Below are positions 29,117 through 38,311 of a DNA stretch of 64,000 bases, in pieces. Both the position numbers and the translations under genes were made by a program. The stretch lies in the NCBI GenBank assembly GCA_963745675.1, contig CAVUYM010000018.1, forward strand, positions 701,376 through 765,375, written 5' to 3'. The notes beneath the pieces are model-generated. The model was not told where the DNA came from, did no database searches, and was given only the letters and a program-made list of their open reading frames with translations. The DNA is from JAUIIK01 sp963745675 (GTDB lineage: Bacteria; Chloroflexota; Chloroflexia; Thermomicrobiales; CFX8). The stretch's first letter is position 1, and each line of letters starts with the position of its first letter.

Positions 29117-29267
29117 TTTTCAGCCCTTCCATACGGACCATCTGGTACGGCTCAAGTGGCGTTAGTCTAGCACCGCAGTTGCCCTGTTCGCGCCGTCAAT
29201 TGCCCACATGATAGGCTCGCCGCTAGGGAGATTCGAGAGCTCGCAGTCAAGTGAGGAGTTAACAAGC

Positions 29268-30353
29268 ATGGCGAGTGCGCGCTTCGAGCACGTCACACGC
29301 AGATTCGACGACACACTCGCGCTCGACGAATTCACCCTCGACGTTCGCGAAGGTGAATTTCTCGTCCTCGTCGGACCGTCCGGTTGTGGGAAGACGACGG
29401 CATTGCGCTGTCTCTCGGGCCTCGACGAGCCGGATTCAGGAGCCGTATACATCGGCGAGCGCGACGTCACCTATGTTGAGCCGGCTGATCGCGATGTCGC
29501 CATGGTCTTCCAGAACTACGCGCTCTACCCCTATCTCTCCGTCTTCGAGAACATCGCTTTTCCATTAAAGATGCGCAAGGTATCGAAAAGCGAACGGCGA
29601 AAACGCGTTGAAACCGTCGCGGAAATGCTCGATATCCTGCCTCTCCTTGGCCGGAAACCGAGGGAACTTTCAGGCGGTCAACGTCAGCGCGTGGCGCTCG
29701 GACGCGCCATCGTCCGAGACCCGGCAGTCTTCCTGATGGATGAACCTCTATCGAACCTCGATGCTCAATTGCGCGGACAGACGAGGACGGAATTGATCCG
29801 GCTCCAGCGGGAACTCGGCACGACAACCATTTACGTGACACATGACCAGACGGAAGCGATGACGATGGGTCACCGCCTGGCTGTCCTTCACAACGGTCGG
29901 CTGCAGCAGCTGGCGACGCCGATGGAAATCTATTCACGGCCCGCGAACAGCTTCGTGGCTGGATTCATCGGTAGTCCACCAATGAACCAGATGGAGGCAA
30001 GCATAGACCGCGAGGGGAAGCGACTTCGGACCGATCACGGCTGGCTCTCATTGCCACCAGAACTGGCTCTTGCTGCCGGTGACCGAGACAAAGTGGTTCT
30101 CGGCGTGCGGCCCGAACATCTCGAACCCATCGGGAGTTCTACCCTGGCACGGGACGAAGATATCGACGGGCTGATACTACGTGTCGACGTGATCGAAGCG
30201 CTCGGAAGCGACACATTCGTGACATCATCGACCGGCCTTCGTGCGAGACTTCCCCAGACTTACAACTTTGAAGCAGGTGGAGCCATCACAGTAACTTGCC
30301 GGCCCGGTCACCTGCACGCATTTGATTCTGAGTCCGGGATACGCCTCGGATAG
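29268..30353 (+). CDS. ABC transporter ATP-binding protein, MalK/UgpC type
   Basis: A 361-residue sugar-type ABC ATPase. ATG 29268 is chosen for its 'gaggag' ribosome site. Walker A is 'GPSGCGKTT' (36-44), the Q-loop 'FQNYALYPYLSV', the signature LSGGQ (134-138) and Walker B 'VFLMDEP' with E159. After about residue 235 comes the TOBE/OB extension ('GVRPEHLEPIG') typical of MalK-like subunits of carbohydrate importers. It is an orphan here: no permease or binding-protein gene is adjacent. Such ATPases may serve several distant transporters. Confidence 0.93.
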   Translation: MASARFEHVTRRFDDTLALDEFTLDVREGEFLVLVGPSGCGKTTALRCLSGLDEPDSGAVYIGERDVTYVEPADRDVAMVFQNYALYPYLSVFENIAFPLKMRKVSKSERRKRVETVAEMLDILPLLGRKPRELSGGQRQRVALGRAIVRDPAVFLMDEPLSNLDAQLRGQTRTELIRLQRELGTTTIYVTHDQTEAMTMGHRLAVLHNGRLQQLATPMEIYSRPANSFVAGFIGSPPMNQMEASIDREGKRLRTDHGWLSLPPELALAAGDRDKVVLGVRPEHLEPIGSSTLARDEDIDGLILRVDVIEALGSDTFVTSSTGLRARLPQTYNFEAGGAITVTCRPGHLHAFDSESGIRLG

Positions 30354-30432
30354 CAGCTTACCCCCCTAGTGGGTAACGCTGATCGGTACCTCTTACGTCT
30401 TTTGCACTAATACATCGCCACGTACGATAGAA

Positions 30433-33400
30433 GTGCCGGAGTGCGCGTACGGTGACCTCCTGCCTGTGAGCGCCGATTTGAACGAGACAGAACCGGGAAA
30501 ACATTCCGTGCAACACGCCTTGATCATCTCCAGAGACGCCAGGCAACAAAGGGCTCTTCGCCGAGCGATCGAGTTGGAAGGGGGCAGCGCGCACGTAGCT
30601 GAGAATCTGAATGATGCAGTCGACATACTCGAGCGTCAGCGAATCCGGCTCATATTTCTACAGGAGCCGCTAAGTGACATCGACGCGACGACGTGTATAA
30701 GCCGTATCCGGAATGCCTGCCATCCCGATCCCGCCAGAGTAATTGGATTACCTGAAGATCTCCTGGCATCGAAACGCGACTTGTCTGCCATTGGTTTCGA
30801 TGATGTCCTGCGGCTCCCGATCGAACTATCGGACATCACAATTTTGCTCTCGAGCGTCGAGCGCTCAATGCCACCGGTGGAAGAGCAGGAAGATCGCAAT
30901 TCGAAGCTAGACGCGACGATCTTGCGCCAGCTCTCGCTGGACCTGTCGTGGAGTACGACCATCGAGCAACAGGCGAAACACGGCCTGGAGGCGGCATGCA
31001 AGCTCTTTGGTACCGAGCGCGGCGCGATCTGGGTGCGAGACGAGAGCGATCGCACGTTGACGTGCGTCGCCCAGAGGGGTCTATCCGATGGATACTCCAC
31101 ATTTGCTGGCGCCGCCTTCAACTATTTGAGTCAGGAGGATTGGGTCAGACTTTCCAGACGCTCAGCGTTTGCAAGTGATCCGGCGACGGGAGTCGGAGTC
31201 ACACTCGACTTGGCGCGCGATGAGAATCTCAAGAACTGCCTCACCGCCGCGCTCTTTACGCCATCATCGGTCATCGGTGCATTGGTGTTGTTCGACATTC
31301 CGGGCGGTAGCGCCGGCTCAGATGACGAATTCACCCAGCTGATCGACACAATCGCTGCAGTAACGGCGATGGCACTCGATCAAACGCGCCTCCGCAATGA
31401 CCTCAGCAACTCTGAAGAAACCTACCGCCAGCTCGTCGAAGAAATGCCAAATGGCGTCTTTATTCATGATACCCACGGTAATTTTCTTATGTCGAATTCA
31501 GCGATCGAGTCGATCTGCGGCTTCAGCGAAGACGACCTCGCGCTGATGAATCTCTACGACCTCGTCAAAGGCGGACCTGACGGACCTGATGGCTGCGCAC
31601 TGGCGGACATCCTTGCTGAGATAACCAGCCAACCGGCCACCAGCCCCGAATTCGCTGAGATGTTTGGTCCGATCACGCTCAACCTTGTCGCTGGTGACGG
31701 ACGCCATATCGAGGCGGAACTCTACTTCCGTGCGCTACGCTTGCGTGGTCGCGAGGACGAAAACTGGATTCAGGCGGTGGCGCGCGACGTCACCAACGAA
31801 GCGCGAGCGTTCAGAGAGCTTGAAGCGCTGCGCGGCGTTGCAGAAAGCCTCACCGGCATAGATGATGATTATCAGGCGCTTCGCGAGGTGCTGGTTCAGA
31901 TCAAGCGCAGTATCGGCTATCTTCATGCTTCAATCTGGATGCTAAGCCCGGACGGGCGCGAGTTGATCTGCAAAGCGCAGTCAGGCATCGAATATTCTGA
32001 GCTACTGAGCGATCCGGATGACGGGTTTATTGGTGAAGTACTGCGATCCCTGGCTTCGCGACACGACACTGATATCGAGCATTTACCGGAGAATGCTCGC
32101 GTTCATAAGCTCGTCACCGAAGTGGCTATCATCCCTATCCACTCTGACACTCGCGTCCAGGGCGTCCTCCAGATCCAAACCGGAGTTGACCGCCAGATGA
32201 ACCCGGTCGATATCGACTTTCTCGAGTCCGTGAGCACGCAAATTGCAGGGCGCATCGGAAGACTGGAACTCATCCAGCAGATTGCAATGCTCGAATCTAT
32301 CGACCCGACGACCGGGCTGGACAACCGGCGTAAATTCCACATGCGCCTCGAAGATGCTTTCAAACGATCTCAGAGCAAGCCCTTATCTCTGCTACATCTC
32401 GGAATCGATGGCTTCAAGTCCTTCAATGATACGTACGGGCATCTCGTAGGAGATGACCTGCTGCTTCAAGTGGCCATCACAATACAGAGCTATGTACCAC
32501 CACACTTCCCTCTGGCTCGCTATGGTGGTGACGAATTCTGCGCAATCCTGCCTGGGATCGGCCGCGATGAGGTCTCTGGAATAGCCGAAAAAATTCGTAT
32601 CGGCGTCGCGACGCAGTTGTTCAAGGCAAACGATCAACTGGAACAAATGACCGTAAGTATCGGCGCGGCGACGCTACCGGACGACGTTGGCAACATCACT
32701 CGACTCGTCTCAGCTGCTTACGATGCGACATCGATGGCCAAGCAGGCCGGACGCAATCAGGTCTATCAATCGAATTCCGCGTTCGGCGAGCTATCGATGC
32801 AGCGCGACCAGCTTGTAAAGTCGTTGCATCGCTCGCCACAGAACACACTGTCGCTTCTCGTCCGCGCTATGGATGAGCGCATACCGGAGCGGAACGGCCA
32901 CGCTTCTCGAGTAGCGCGACTGGCCATGTCAATCGGCGATCAACTTGGAGTGGATGGCGAAGAGCTCGACCATCTTGGTGTAGCGGCCTATATGCATGAC
33001 ATCGGTATGTTTCTGATTCCTGACGAGCTGTTGCGCAAGCCAATCGATCTCTCAAAGTCCGAGCGCGAACGCCTGGCGATTATTCCAGCGGTTGCTCATC
33101 GGTTGCTCTCGAACGTGGCGCTCCCTACGGAGGTCTCACTCGCAGTCGTGCATCAGTACGAACACTGGGACGGTAGTGGCCATCCCGGTCGGCTGGCCGG
33201 GACTTCTATTCCCCTCGCCGCACGAATCATTGCAGTCGCCGATGGCATAGATGCGATGACATCACCGCGTGCTCATCGTGAGCCGATGGCAATTCCTGAT
33301 GTCCTCGACAGCTTGCGCAATGAATCAGGAACACGCTTCGACCCGGATGTTGTTGCTGCCGCTGAGCTGATCTATGACGAATCTGCGCCCGAGGCCAGAG

Positions 33401-33450
33401 ACGTCAAGACCGCCTTCCTACGCGATTCGCTTGAACTCCTTGGTGTGTAG
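30433..33450 (+). CDS. Multidomain cyclic-di-GMP protein: pseudo-receiver / GAF / PAS / GAF / GGDEF / HD-GYP
   Basis: A 1005-residue protein from GTG 30433 (later GTG starts at 30469 or 30508 are possible). The first 130 residues look like a receiver domain without the phospho-acceptor Asp. Then come a GAF (about 165-310), a PAS ('YRQLVEEMPNGVFIHDTHGN', about 330-450), a second GAF (470-610) and GGDEF (motif 698-702; no RxxD inhibitory site). A C-terminal HD-GYP follows whose motifs deviate: 'HDIGMFLIPDE' lacks the usual Lys after HDIG, and 'HQYEHWDGSGHPG' has GHP instead of GYP and HQ for HH. Cyclase activity is likely; phosphodiesterase activity is doubtful. Confidence 0.9.
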   Translation: MPECAYGDLLPVSADLNETEPGKHSVQHALIISRDARQQRALRRAIELEGGSAHVAENLNDAVDILERQRIRLIFLQEPLSDIDATTCISRIRNACHPDPARVIGLPEDLLASKRDLSAIGFDDVLRLPIELSDITILLSSVERSMPPVEEQEDRNSKLDATILRQLSLDLSWSTTIEQQAKHGLEAACKLFGTERGAIWVRDESDRTLTCVAQRGLSDGYSTFAGAAFNYLSQEDWVRLSRRSAFASDPATGVGVTLDLARDENLKNCLTAALFTPSSVIGALVLFDIPGGSAGSDDEFTQLIDTIAAVTAMALDQTRLRNDLSNSEETYRQLVEEMPNGVFIHDTHGNFLMSNSAIESICGFSEDDLALMNLYDLVKGGPDGPDGCALADILAEITSQPATSPEFAEMFGPITLNLVAGDGRHIEAELYFRALRLRGREDENWIQAVARDVTNEARAFRELEALRGVAESLTGIDDDYQALREVLVQIKRSIGYLHASIWMLSPDGRELICKAQSGIEYSELLSDPDDGFIGEVLRSLASRHDTDIEHLPENARVHKLVTEVAIIPIHSDTRVQGVLQIQTGVDRQMNPVDIDFLESVSTQIAGRIGRLELIQQIAMLESIDPTTGLDNRRKFHMRLEDAFKRSQSKPLSLLHLGIDGFKSFNDTYGHLVGDDLLLQVAITIQSYVPPHFPLARYGGDEFCAILPGIGRDEVSGIAEKIRIGVATQLFKANDQLEQMTVSIGAATLPDDVGNITRLVSAAYDATSMAKQAGRNQVYQSNSAFGELSMQRDQLVKSLHRSPQNTLSLLVRAMDERIPERNGHASRVARLAMSIGDQLGVDGEELDHLGVAAYMHDIGMFLIPDELLRKPIDLSKSERERLAIIPAVAHRLLSNVALPTEVSLAVVHQYEHWDGSGHPGRLAGTSIPLAARIIAVADGIDAMTSPRAHREPMAIPDVLDSLRNESGTRFDPDVVAAAELIYDESAPEARDVKTAFLRDSLELLGV

Positions 33451-33704
33451 ACAGTCCCGCTATCGGCTTCGGAGAGCCAACGGAATTGTCCTCTGAACTG
33501 CAGAGCTCGTGAACTCCAGGGTAGCGACCTCTGTCGCCGCAATGGTTCGCGGCCAGCGTGGATAGACTAATCCGTTGCCAGTTAGCAGACACCGAAACTT
33601 CTTTCAATGGCGGGCCTACTTCGCATATCGATTGAAATCAGCCACGCCATCTTGCCCCGCAACCGATGCGAATTTCGGATCAGCAGCTTGCCCGAAGGGA
33701 TTGG

Positions 33705-35459
33705 CTAGCTAGCCCCCTCCAGCACCTCGATCGCCTGCGTCAGCGCGTCGTGTATCCGGTTGCGTTGGCGAATCAGGCTCGTCCACAGGAAGCGGAATTC
33801 ATCGCCAGCCGGATCCAACGTCGCCAGTTCCCGCATCGGTGCAAGACCCGGAAGAATCGGCAGCTGCAGCGCAGGATCAAATTCGTACGGTCCATCGACC
33901 GTGAAGAGCGCCGAATTGACGATTCGCGTGACGGCAAGCAGGGCTTTGTTGTGGCTTTCGATATCAGTCGGATCGATGCCGGCAACCTGCTCCGCCACGC
34001 TTCGATAGCGCTCAGCGGCGCTGATCAGTTCAGCAAGGTCGAGGTGCTTGCCGGCTGTCTCTTGCAATGCGCTGAGCTGATCGATGAAATCCTGCGCGGA
34101 CGGGACGAAGTTGTATGGATGCACTTCCGGGCAGCACATGCGTGACACGATCGTTACGTAGATTCGGCAGTCGTCTGCCAGTATTTCCGGATCGGCTTTG
34201 TCCAGCGTGTCCTCCGGCGAGTGCCACCAATAGGCTCCGCCACAACCGCCAACAGCTTTGCGATCCGGGTGATCGACCGGCAGCATCCGGAATGCGCCCA
34301 GACTCGGCAGCCCGACTCCAAGGAATGACTGATCGCCGGCTTTGAGTGGACGCCGGATATTTGGTTCTTGACCGGAAAGCTCCTGGACAACCGAACCGGT
34401 AATGTGCTCGATTTCGCCCATGTTGTAGCGGCAATCCCATATTTCAGTCTCACGCACCCCTGGAGAGTCAATATTGAGATAGCCGAGACAGTGCTGTCGA
34501 AGCTCCATGAAATGAGTGTCAACGTACCAGGTCGAGCCAGAATAACGTCCGGTTGAGTGACCCGGCCACCAGCAGAAGCGCACGCCATAGCGCAACCCGT
34601 CGCGATTGGCTTGCAGCGTCCGCGCCATTTCCATCAATGCTGCGTCGCCAGTCGCGTTGTCGGTCACGCCCTCAAACCACGAATCAATGTGTGCGCCGAC
34701 GAGCAGAAATCGTTCGCCTGCGTCCGCCGCGCCCGGCTGCACATTGGCCACCGTCAACGGCACGTTGCGCCATTGCGTGTCGACATTCGACTCCATACGA
34801 ACGACAACGTCGCCGCTGGCACAGAGTTGCGCCAGTTCCTCGCCGTCGGCATTGTTGAGACCGAGAGCTGGGATACCAGGCATGTTCTTCGCGGTCTTCG
34901 GCGTTGGCGTGCCCCAGACACTCGTGGCGATCATCTCGTGCACAACAGGCTCGTCCGAGGGCCAGATATGGATGTGTCCGAGCGCACCGCGCTCTTCCGC
35001 GCGCCGTATACCGTCCGGGCCACCATCCATCGTCAGGACAATCTTGCCGCTAACATCGAGCCCGGTGTAGTCGCCTTCAACGGCGCGATGGCTGAAGATC
35101 ATTGCTCCCTGTTCCGGGCGTTCGAATGGCACGTGTATTAGCTGGGCGCGCGTCCCATCCTCTGGAGTCTGGGCGCCAAATGACCGGGTGCGCACGTGAA
35201 AACGCTTGGCAACGCCACCATCTGCATCGAGCAATTCAAGCGTGCCAGGACCGGGTAGCGATATCAGGGACTCGAACGAAAGTATTTCGCATTCGACGCC
35301 AAACGCATCCATTTGGCTTTTGATATAGCGAGCAGCTTCCCATTCGTCTTCGGTCCCAGAATCTCGAAAAAGTTCGCTGAAGTGCTGGAGATGTCCAGCC
35401 AGCACCCCGGAAGAAACATCACCCCGCACTTGTTCATCAAACGTACCCATCGTCACCAT
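33705..35459 (-). CDS. M28-family zinc peptidase with variant active site
   Basis: About 584 residues; ATG 35459 is placed behind 'ggag'. A PA-like insert (about 90-200) precedes the peptidase core. 'LVGAHIDSWFEGVTDNATG' supplies the His, Asp and bridging DN of the binuclear zinc site, and 'YLNIDSPGV' and 'YWWHSPEDTLDKAD' supply the later Asp and His. Where M28 enzymes have the catalytic Glu-Glu pair, this protein reads 'CWWPGHSTGRYSGSTWYVD', so the general base is altered. Similar 'WPGH' sequences are, as I recall, common in Chloroflexi. It has no signal peptide and is the last gene of an aroM-tag-peptidase group. Confidence 0.82.
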   Translation of the reverse strand: MVTMGTFDEQVRGDVSSGVLAGHLQHFSELFRDSGTEDEWEAARYIKSQMDAFGVECEILSFESLISLPGPGTLELLDADGGVAKRFHVRTRSFGAQTPEDGTRAQLIHVPFERPEQGAMIFSHRAVEGDYTGLDVSGKIVLTMDGGPDGIRRAEERGALGHIHIWPSDEPVVHEMIATSVWGTPTPKTAKNMPGIPALGLNNADGEELAQLCASGDVVVRMESNVDTQWRNVPLTVANVQPGAADAGERFLLVGAHIDSWFEGVTDNATGDAALMEMARTLQANRDGLRYGVRFCWWPGHSTGRYSGSTWYVDTHFMELRQHCLGYLNIDSPGVRETEIWDCRYNMGEIEHITGSVVQELSGQEPNIRRPLKAGDQSFLGVGLPSLGAFRMLPVDHPDRKAVGGCGGAYWWHSPEDTLDKADPEILADDCRIYVTIVSRMCCPEVHPYNFVPSAQDFIDQLSALQETAGKHLDLAELISAAERYRSVAEQVAGIDPTDIESHNKALLAVTRIVNSALFTVDGPYEFDPALQLPILPGLAPMRELATLDPAGDEFRFLWTSLIRQRNRIHDALTQAIEVLEGAS

Positions 35460-35490
35460 GCCTGCACACTCCAAACCGGCGTGTCGCCGT

Positions 35491-36072
35491 CTACTCGAAT
35501 GCCATCACTTGTTGCCATCTGAAGCAGTTCGTGAGGTGGTCATTTACCAGCCCAGCTGCCTGCATGAACGCATAGCAGATCGTGGGGCCAACAAAGTTGA
35601 ACCCACGGCGCTTCAAATCTTTACTCATCGCTGCGGAAATCTCAGTCGATGCCGGTACGCCCGACATTTCTGTCCAGGAATTATGAATGGGAACCCCGTC
35701 TACGAACGACCAGATATAGTCGGAGAATAGTTGCCCGGTTGCTTCTACATCCAGATACGCGCGTGCATTGCGAACGACGGAACGGATCTTCGCCTGGTTG
35801 CGGACGATACGTTCATCCTGGCGAAGTGCTTCGATTTTCGCATCGTCGTAGGCAGCAATCGTGGCCGGATCGAATCCGTCGAAGAGTTCGCGATAGCCTT
35901 CGCGCTTCCTTAAGATCGTGATCCAGCTCAGACCGGCTTGCGCACCCTCAAGGCAGAGAAACTCAAAGAGTAGGTTGCCGTCACGAATCGGAACACCCCA
36001 CTCAGTATCGTGATAATGCTGGTACAGCTCATCGTCACCTGCCCAGGAGCAGCGCTGAATTTCTACAGTCAT
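35491..36072 (-). CDS. tag: DNA-3-methyladenine glycosylase I
   Basis: A 193-residue Tag glycosylase that removes 3-methyladenine from alkylated DNA. The N-terminal 'RCSWAG' and 'YHDTEWGVP', then 'LEGAQAGLSWITILRKRE' with the essential Glu, are diagnostic. The HhH-like core is 'RNQAKIRSVVRNARAYLDV'. Zinc ligands are C8, H21 and the C-terminal H and C of 'NDHLTNCFRW'. It starts eight bases after the aroM stop. Confidence 0.96.
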   Translation of the reverse strand: MTVEIQRCSWAGDDELYQHYHDTEWGVPIRDGNLLFEFLCLEGAQAGLSWITILRKREGYRELFDGFDPATIAAYDDAKIEALRQDERIVRNQAKIRSVVRNARAYLDVEATGQLFSDYIWSFVDGVPIHNSWTEMSGVPASTEISAAMSKDLKRRGFNFVGPTICYAFMQAAGLVNDHLTNCFRWQQVMAFE

Positions 36073-36079
36073 CTTGGGC

Positions 36080-36802
36080 TTAGCTTGTCGATAACGAAGC
36101 GACGGCAGCGCGCACCGGGAGCAGTTCGCCGACGAGTCGAGCCAGCAACGATTGCGCCAGGATGACCGGTACGCCAGTGACGTCAGCTACCGTACTGCGC
36201 ATCGCCTCGTCCATCCCGACACATGTCATCCAAACAAGTTCGCATTGTTCCGCTCGGAGATATTCCCCCGCTTCGCGTGCCAATCGCAAGCGATCGGGGC
36301 CTGCATAAGGCGAAGCGGATGTCACGGCAGCATTGATACCGCGTTCGGTGTAACGCTCCCGCTCCCGATCGACCTGACCAGCATCAGGTTTGATGATGCC
36401 GAGTTTGCGGCCCGCGGCTAACGCGCCAACGGTTGCTGGGAAGAGCTGGCCGGGGTTGACGATCAGACGTTCCGATTCCAACCGCGACCAGTCCGCACCG
36501 CATAGAATGATGATCAATTCCGCGTCGTCTCTGACAACGGCCATATCTACCAGTTCCTGCATTTTCGGCAAGATCAGTTCGTGCGAGAGCAACACCGACG
36601 AGTCATCCCGAAGACGGGTTACGATACCGACATCTTCCGGACGGGCTGCGTATGCCTCGATCTCCTTCTTGCTCAAACCATCGAGTGCACCATACTCGAC
36701 GATGCGTAGATCGTCGGGAAGGATCCGGCGCATGGCCGGAACGACGTCAGTACGAGGGGTTTGCCCGATTGTAATTGTGGCTATCGTTGTGGGTGCATTC
36801 AT
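36080..36802 (-). CDS. aroM: AroM family protein
   Basis: About 240 residues. ATG 36802 follows 'ggaagg'. The start 'TIATITIGQTPRTDVVPAM' is characteristic of AroM, and 'VEYGALDGLSKKEIEAY', 'LIIILCGADW' and 'VWMTCVGMDEAMR' complete the family pattern. The fold resembles the Asp/Glu racemase type, but AroM has no established function; in E. coli it sits beside aroL. Here it is first in an operon with tag and the M28 peptidase. Confidence 0.88.
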   Translation of the reverse strand: MNAPTTIATITIGQTPRTDVVPAMRRILPDDLRIVEYGALDGLSKKEIEAYAARPEDVGIVTRLRDDSSVLLSHELILPKMQELVDMAVVRDDAELIIILCGADWSRLESERLIVNPGQLFPATVGALAAGRKLGIIKPDAGQVDRERERYTERGINAAVTSASPYAGPDRLRLAREAGEYLRAEQCELVWMTCVGMDEAMRSTVADVTGVPVILAQSLLARLVGELLPVRAAVASLSTS

Positions 36803-36982
36803 TGGAGTGCCTTCCTTCGATGTCGTCCAATTCTCAACCATGGTCGATCATAGACGAAATTGCGTCCGACCGCCTTTCAGACTAAAGGCGGGAGAATCAC
36901 ACAATCCCGATGTCATGCCGCATCACAGTAGCAACTCGATGTACGGAACGATATGCTTTAGGCTGAAAGGGGATTGTGAAAA

Positions 36983-37456
36983 ATGACACGAAACGGTCTC
37001 TGGAAGTTCTTCTCGATCGCGGCGATTTTGGCGTTACTCGTCGTCGCATGTGGCGGCGGCAATGATGACGTCGATCCCACCTCAACTTCTCCATCCGCAG
37101 GCGGCGCACCGACCGCAACGCGGGAAGCGAGCGGTGGTGGTGGCGGAGGTGGTGAAGGTGGTGAAGACCCGCTGATCGCTATGGGAGAACAGCTCTATAC
37201 CGAACAGGGATGCAGTGGCTGCCATTCGACCGACGGTTCGGCTGGGGTTGGTCCAACCTGGCAAGGGCTTTACGGTGAAGAAGTGACCTTTACCGATGGT
37301 ACGACGGCAACAGCAGATGAAGCATATATCGAGGAATCGATCCACACGCCGGGTGCAAAGGTCGTCGAAGGCTTTCAACCAATCATGCCCAACTTTGACA
37401 ATCTTACCGCCGACCAGATCAGCGCACTTGTCGCCTACATCAAGTCACTGGCCTGA
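36983..37456 (+). CDS. Cytochrome c lipoprotein
   Basis: A 157-residue exported monohaem cytochrome. The signal ends in a lipobox 'LLVVAC' (Cys at about residue 24), followed by a Gly/Thr/Ser-rich linker including a run of glycines. The haem motif is 'CSGCH' and the likely distal ligand is Met in 'IMPNFDNLTADQISALVAYI'. This is the class I fold seen in soluble cytochromes and in the cytochrome domain of oxidase subunit II. It stands alone with its own terminator, and probably shuttles electrons at the outer face of the membrane. Confidence 0.9.
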   Translation: MTRNGLWKFFSIAAILALLVVACGGGNDDVDPTSTSPSAGGAPTATREASGGGGGGGEGGEDPLIAMGEQLYTEQGCSGCHSTDGSAGVGPTWQGLYGEEVTFTDGTTATADEAYIEESIHTPGAKVVEGFQPIMPNFDNLTADQISALVAYIKSLA

Positions 37457-37484
37457 TTGAAATAAGATCGGTAACAGTACAGTG

Positions 37485-37514
37485 AAAACGGGAGCCGTTA
37501 GCGGCTCCCGTTTT
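37485..37514 (+). terminator. Intrinsic terminator after cytochrome c gene
   Basis: aaaacgggagccg and cggctcccgtttt pair perfectly around a short tta-type loop and end in a T-run, 30 bases after the stop. Confidence 0.92.
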
Positions 37515-37799
37515 CGGTTGTTCAGTATCCAGACAACCCGGCGCCTTGGAATCCGCTGATTACGGTGGCGGGCCTCACGGATGCACATCTGGCCCGAACC
37601 ACTGGCAGAATTACCACTCCCGCTACTCTTAAGGATATCGGCAGCCCGTCGCTCGCGTGGTGTCGTGCGTCAATTTGGCTTGCTTCCCGTTCCTTCCCAA
37701 CAAAAATGAGAGTCTCCTATCCGAAGTAGGATCACCTTTTATTGCCGCAGGTTCAGTTCCGCGGCGCACGTGGCCCCCGATGACAAATTACTGCTGGCT

Positions 37800-37817
37800 G
37801 ATATTACGTGTAATATC
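37800..37817. promoter_or_regulatory. 18-bp dyad, possible regulator site
   Basis: gatattac-gt-gtaatatc is a perfect 8-2-8 inverted repeat, about 113 bases ahead of the monooxygenase-like gene. The size and AT-rich arms fit a dimeric repressor site. Confidence 0.4.
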
Positions 37818-37930
37818 GGATATCCACAGGCTTTTGTGGAATGGGTGGATCACAAGGCGACGAGAATCTTCTAAAGCTCACCGGCTGGGTATGATCAGAT
37901 CGCCTTCACTTTCTTGAGAGGACTTCAACG

Positions 37931-38233
37931 ATGATAGCCGCGCTCATCACATTCGAGGTCGAACCGCATCTCAGTCTCGCCGAAGCAACGGCCAAGTTTG
38001 AATCGACCGCTCCCCACTATCGAAACCTCACCCACCTCGTATCGAAGGCGTACATCCGCAGCGAAGATGGGGGAACCGTCGGTGGTTTCTATGTCTGGGA
38101 TTCGCGTGAAGCCGCGGAAGCGATGTATGCGGGGGATTGGGAAGTGCGAGTGACGGCGGTCTACGGCGTACCCCCAGTTCTCCGGTATTTCGACGTTCCA
38201 GTGCTAATCCAGAACAATGGCCCGTCAACCTAG
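37931..38233 (+). CDS. YdhR-like / ABM-type monooxygenase
   Basis: A 100-residue dimeric alpha/beta-barrel protein. ATG 37931 follows 'gagagga'. 'LVSKAYIRSEDGGTVGGFYVWDSREAAEAMY' and 'YGVPPVLRYFDVPV' are typical of the YdhR branch of small ferredoxin-like-fold monooxygenases. The E. coli relative has no firm substrate. It is single-gene, with a strong shared terminator behind it. Confidence 0.8.
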   Translation: MIAALITFEVEPHLSLAEATAKFESTAPHYRNLTHLVSKAYIRSEDGGTVGGFYVWDSREAAEAMYAGDWEVRVTAVYGVPPVLRYFDVPVLIQNNGPST

Positions 38234-38248
38234 CTTTTATCAATACGA

Positions 38249-38284
38249 AAGAGACCGCCCGATCGGTTGACGATCGGGCGGTCT
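38249..38284. terminator. Bidirectional terminator
   Basis: gagaccgcccgatcg and cgatcgggcggtctc pair perfectly over 15 bases around gttga. It separates the facing monooxygenase (plus) and TadG-like (minus) genes. Confidence 0.9.
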
Positions 38285-38311
38285 CCATTTGGTTCAGTTT
38301 CTGATGCGGGC

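Larger units (their letters stand above)
37457..37930. other. Intergenic region with terminator and an operator-like dyad
   Basis: Apart from the cytochrome terminator (37485-37514) and the dyad at 37800-37817, nothing gene-like is seen. An open frame at 37657-37917 has no recognisable content. Confidence 0.5.
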
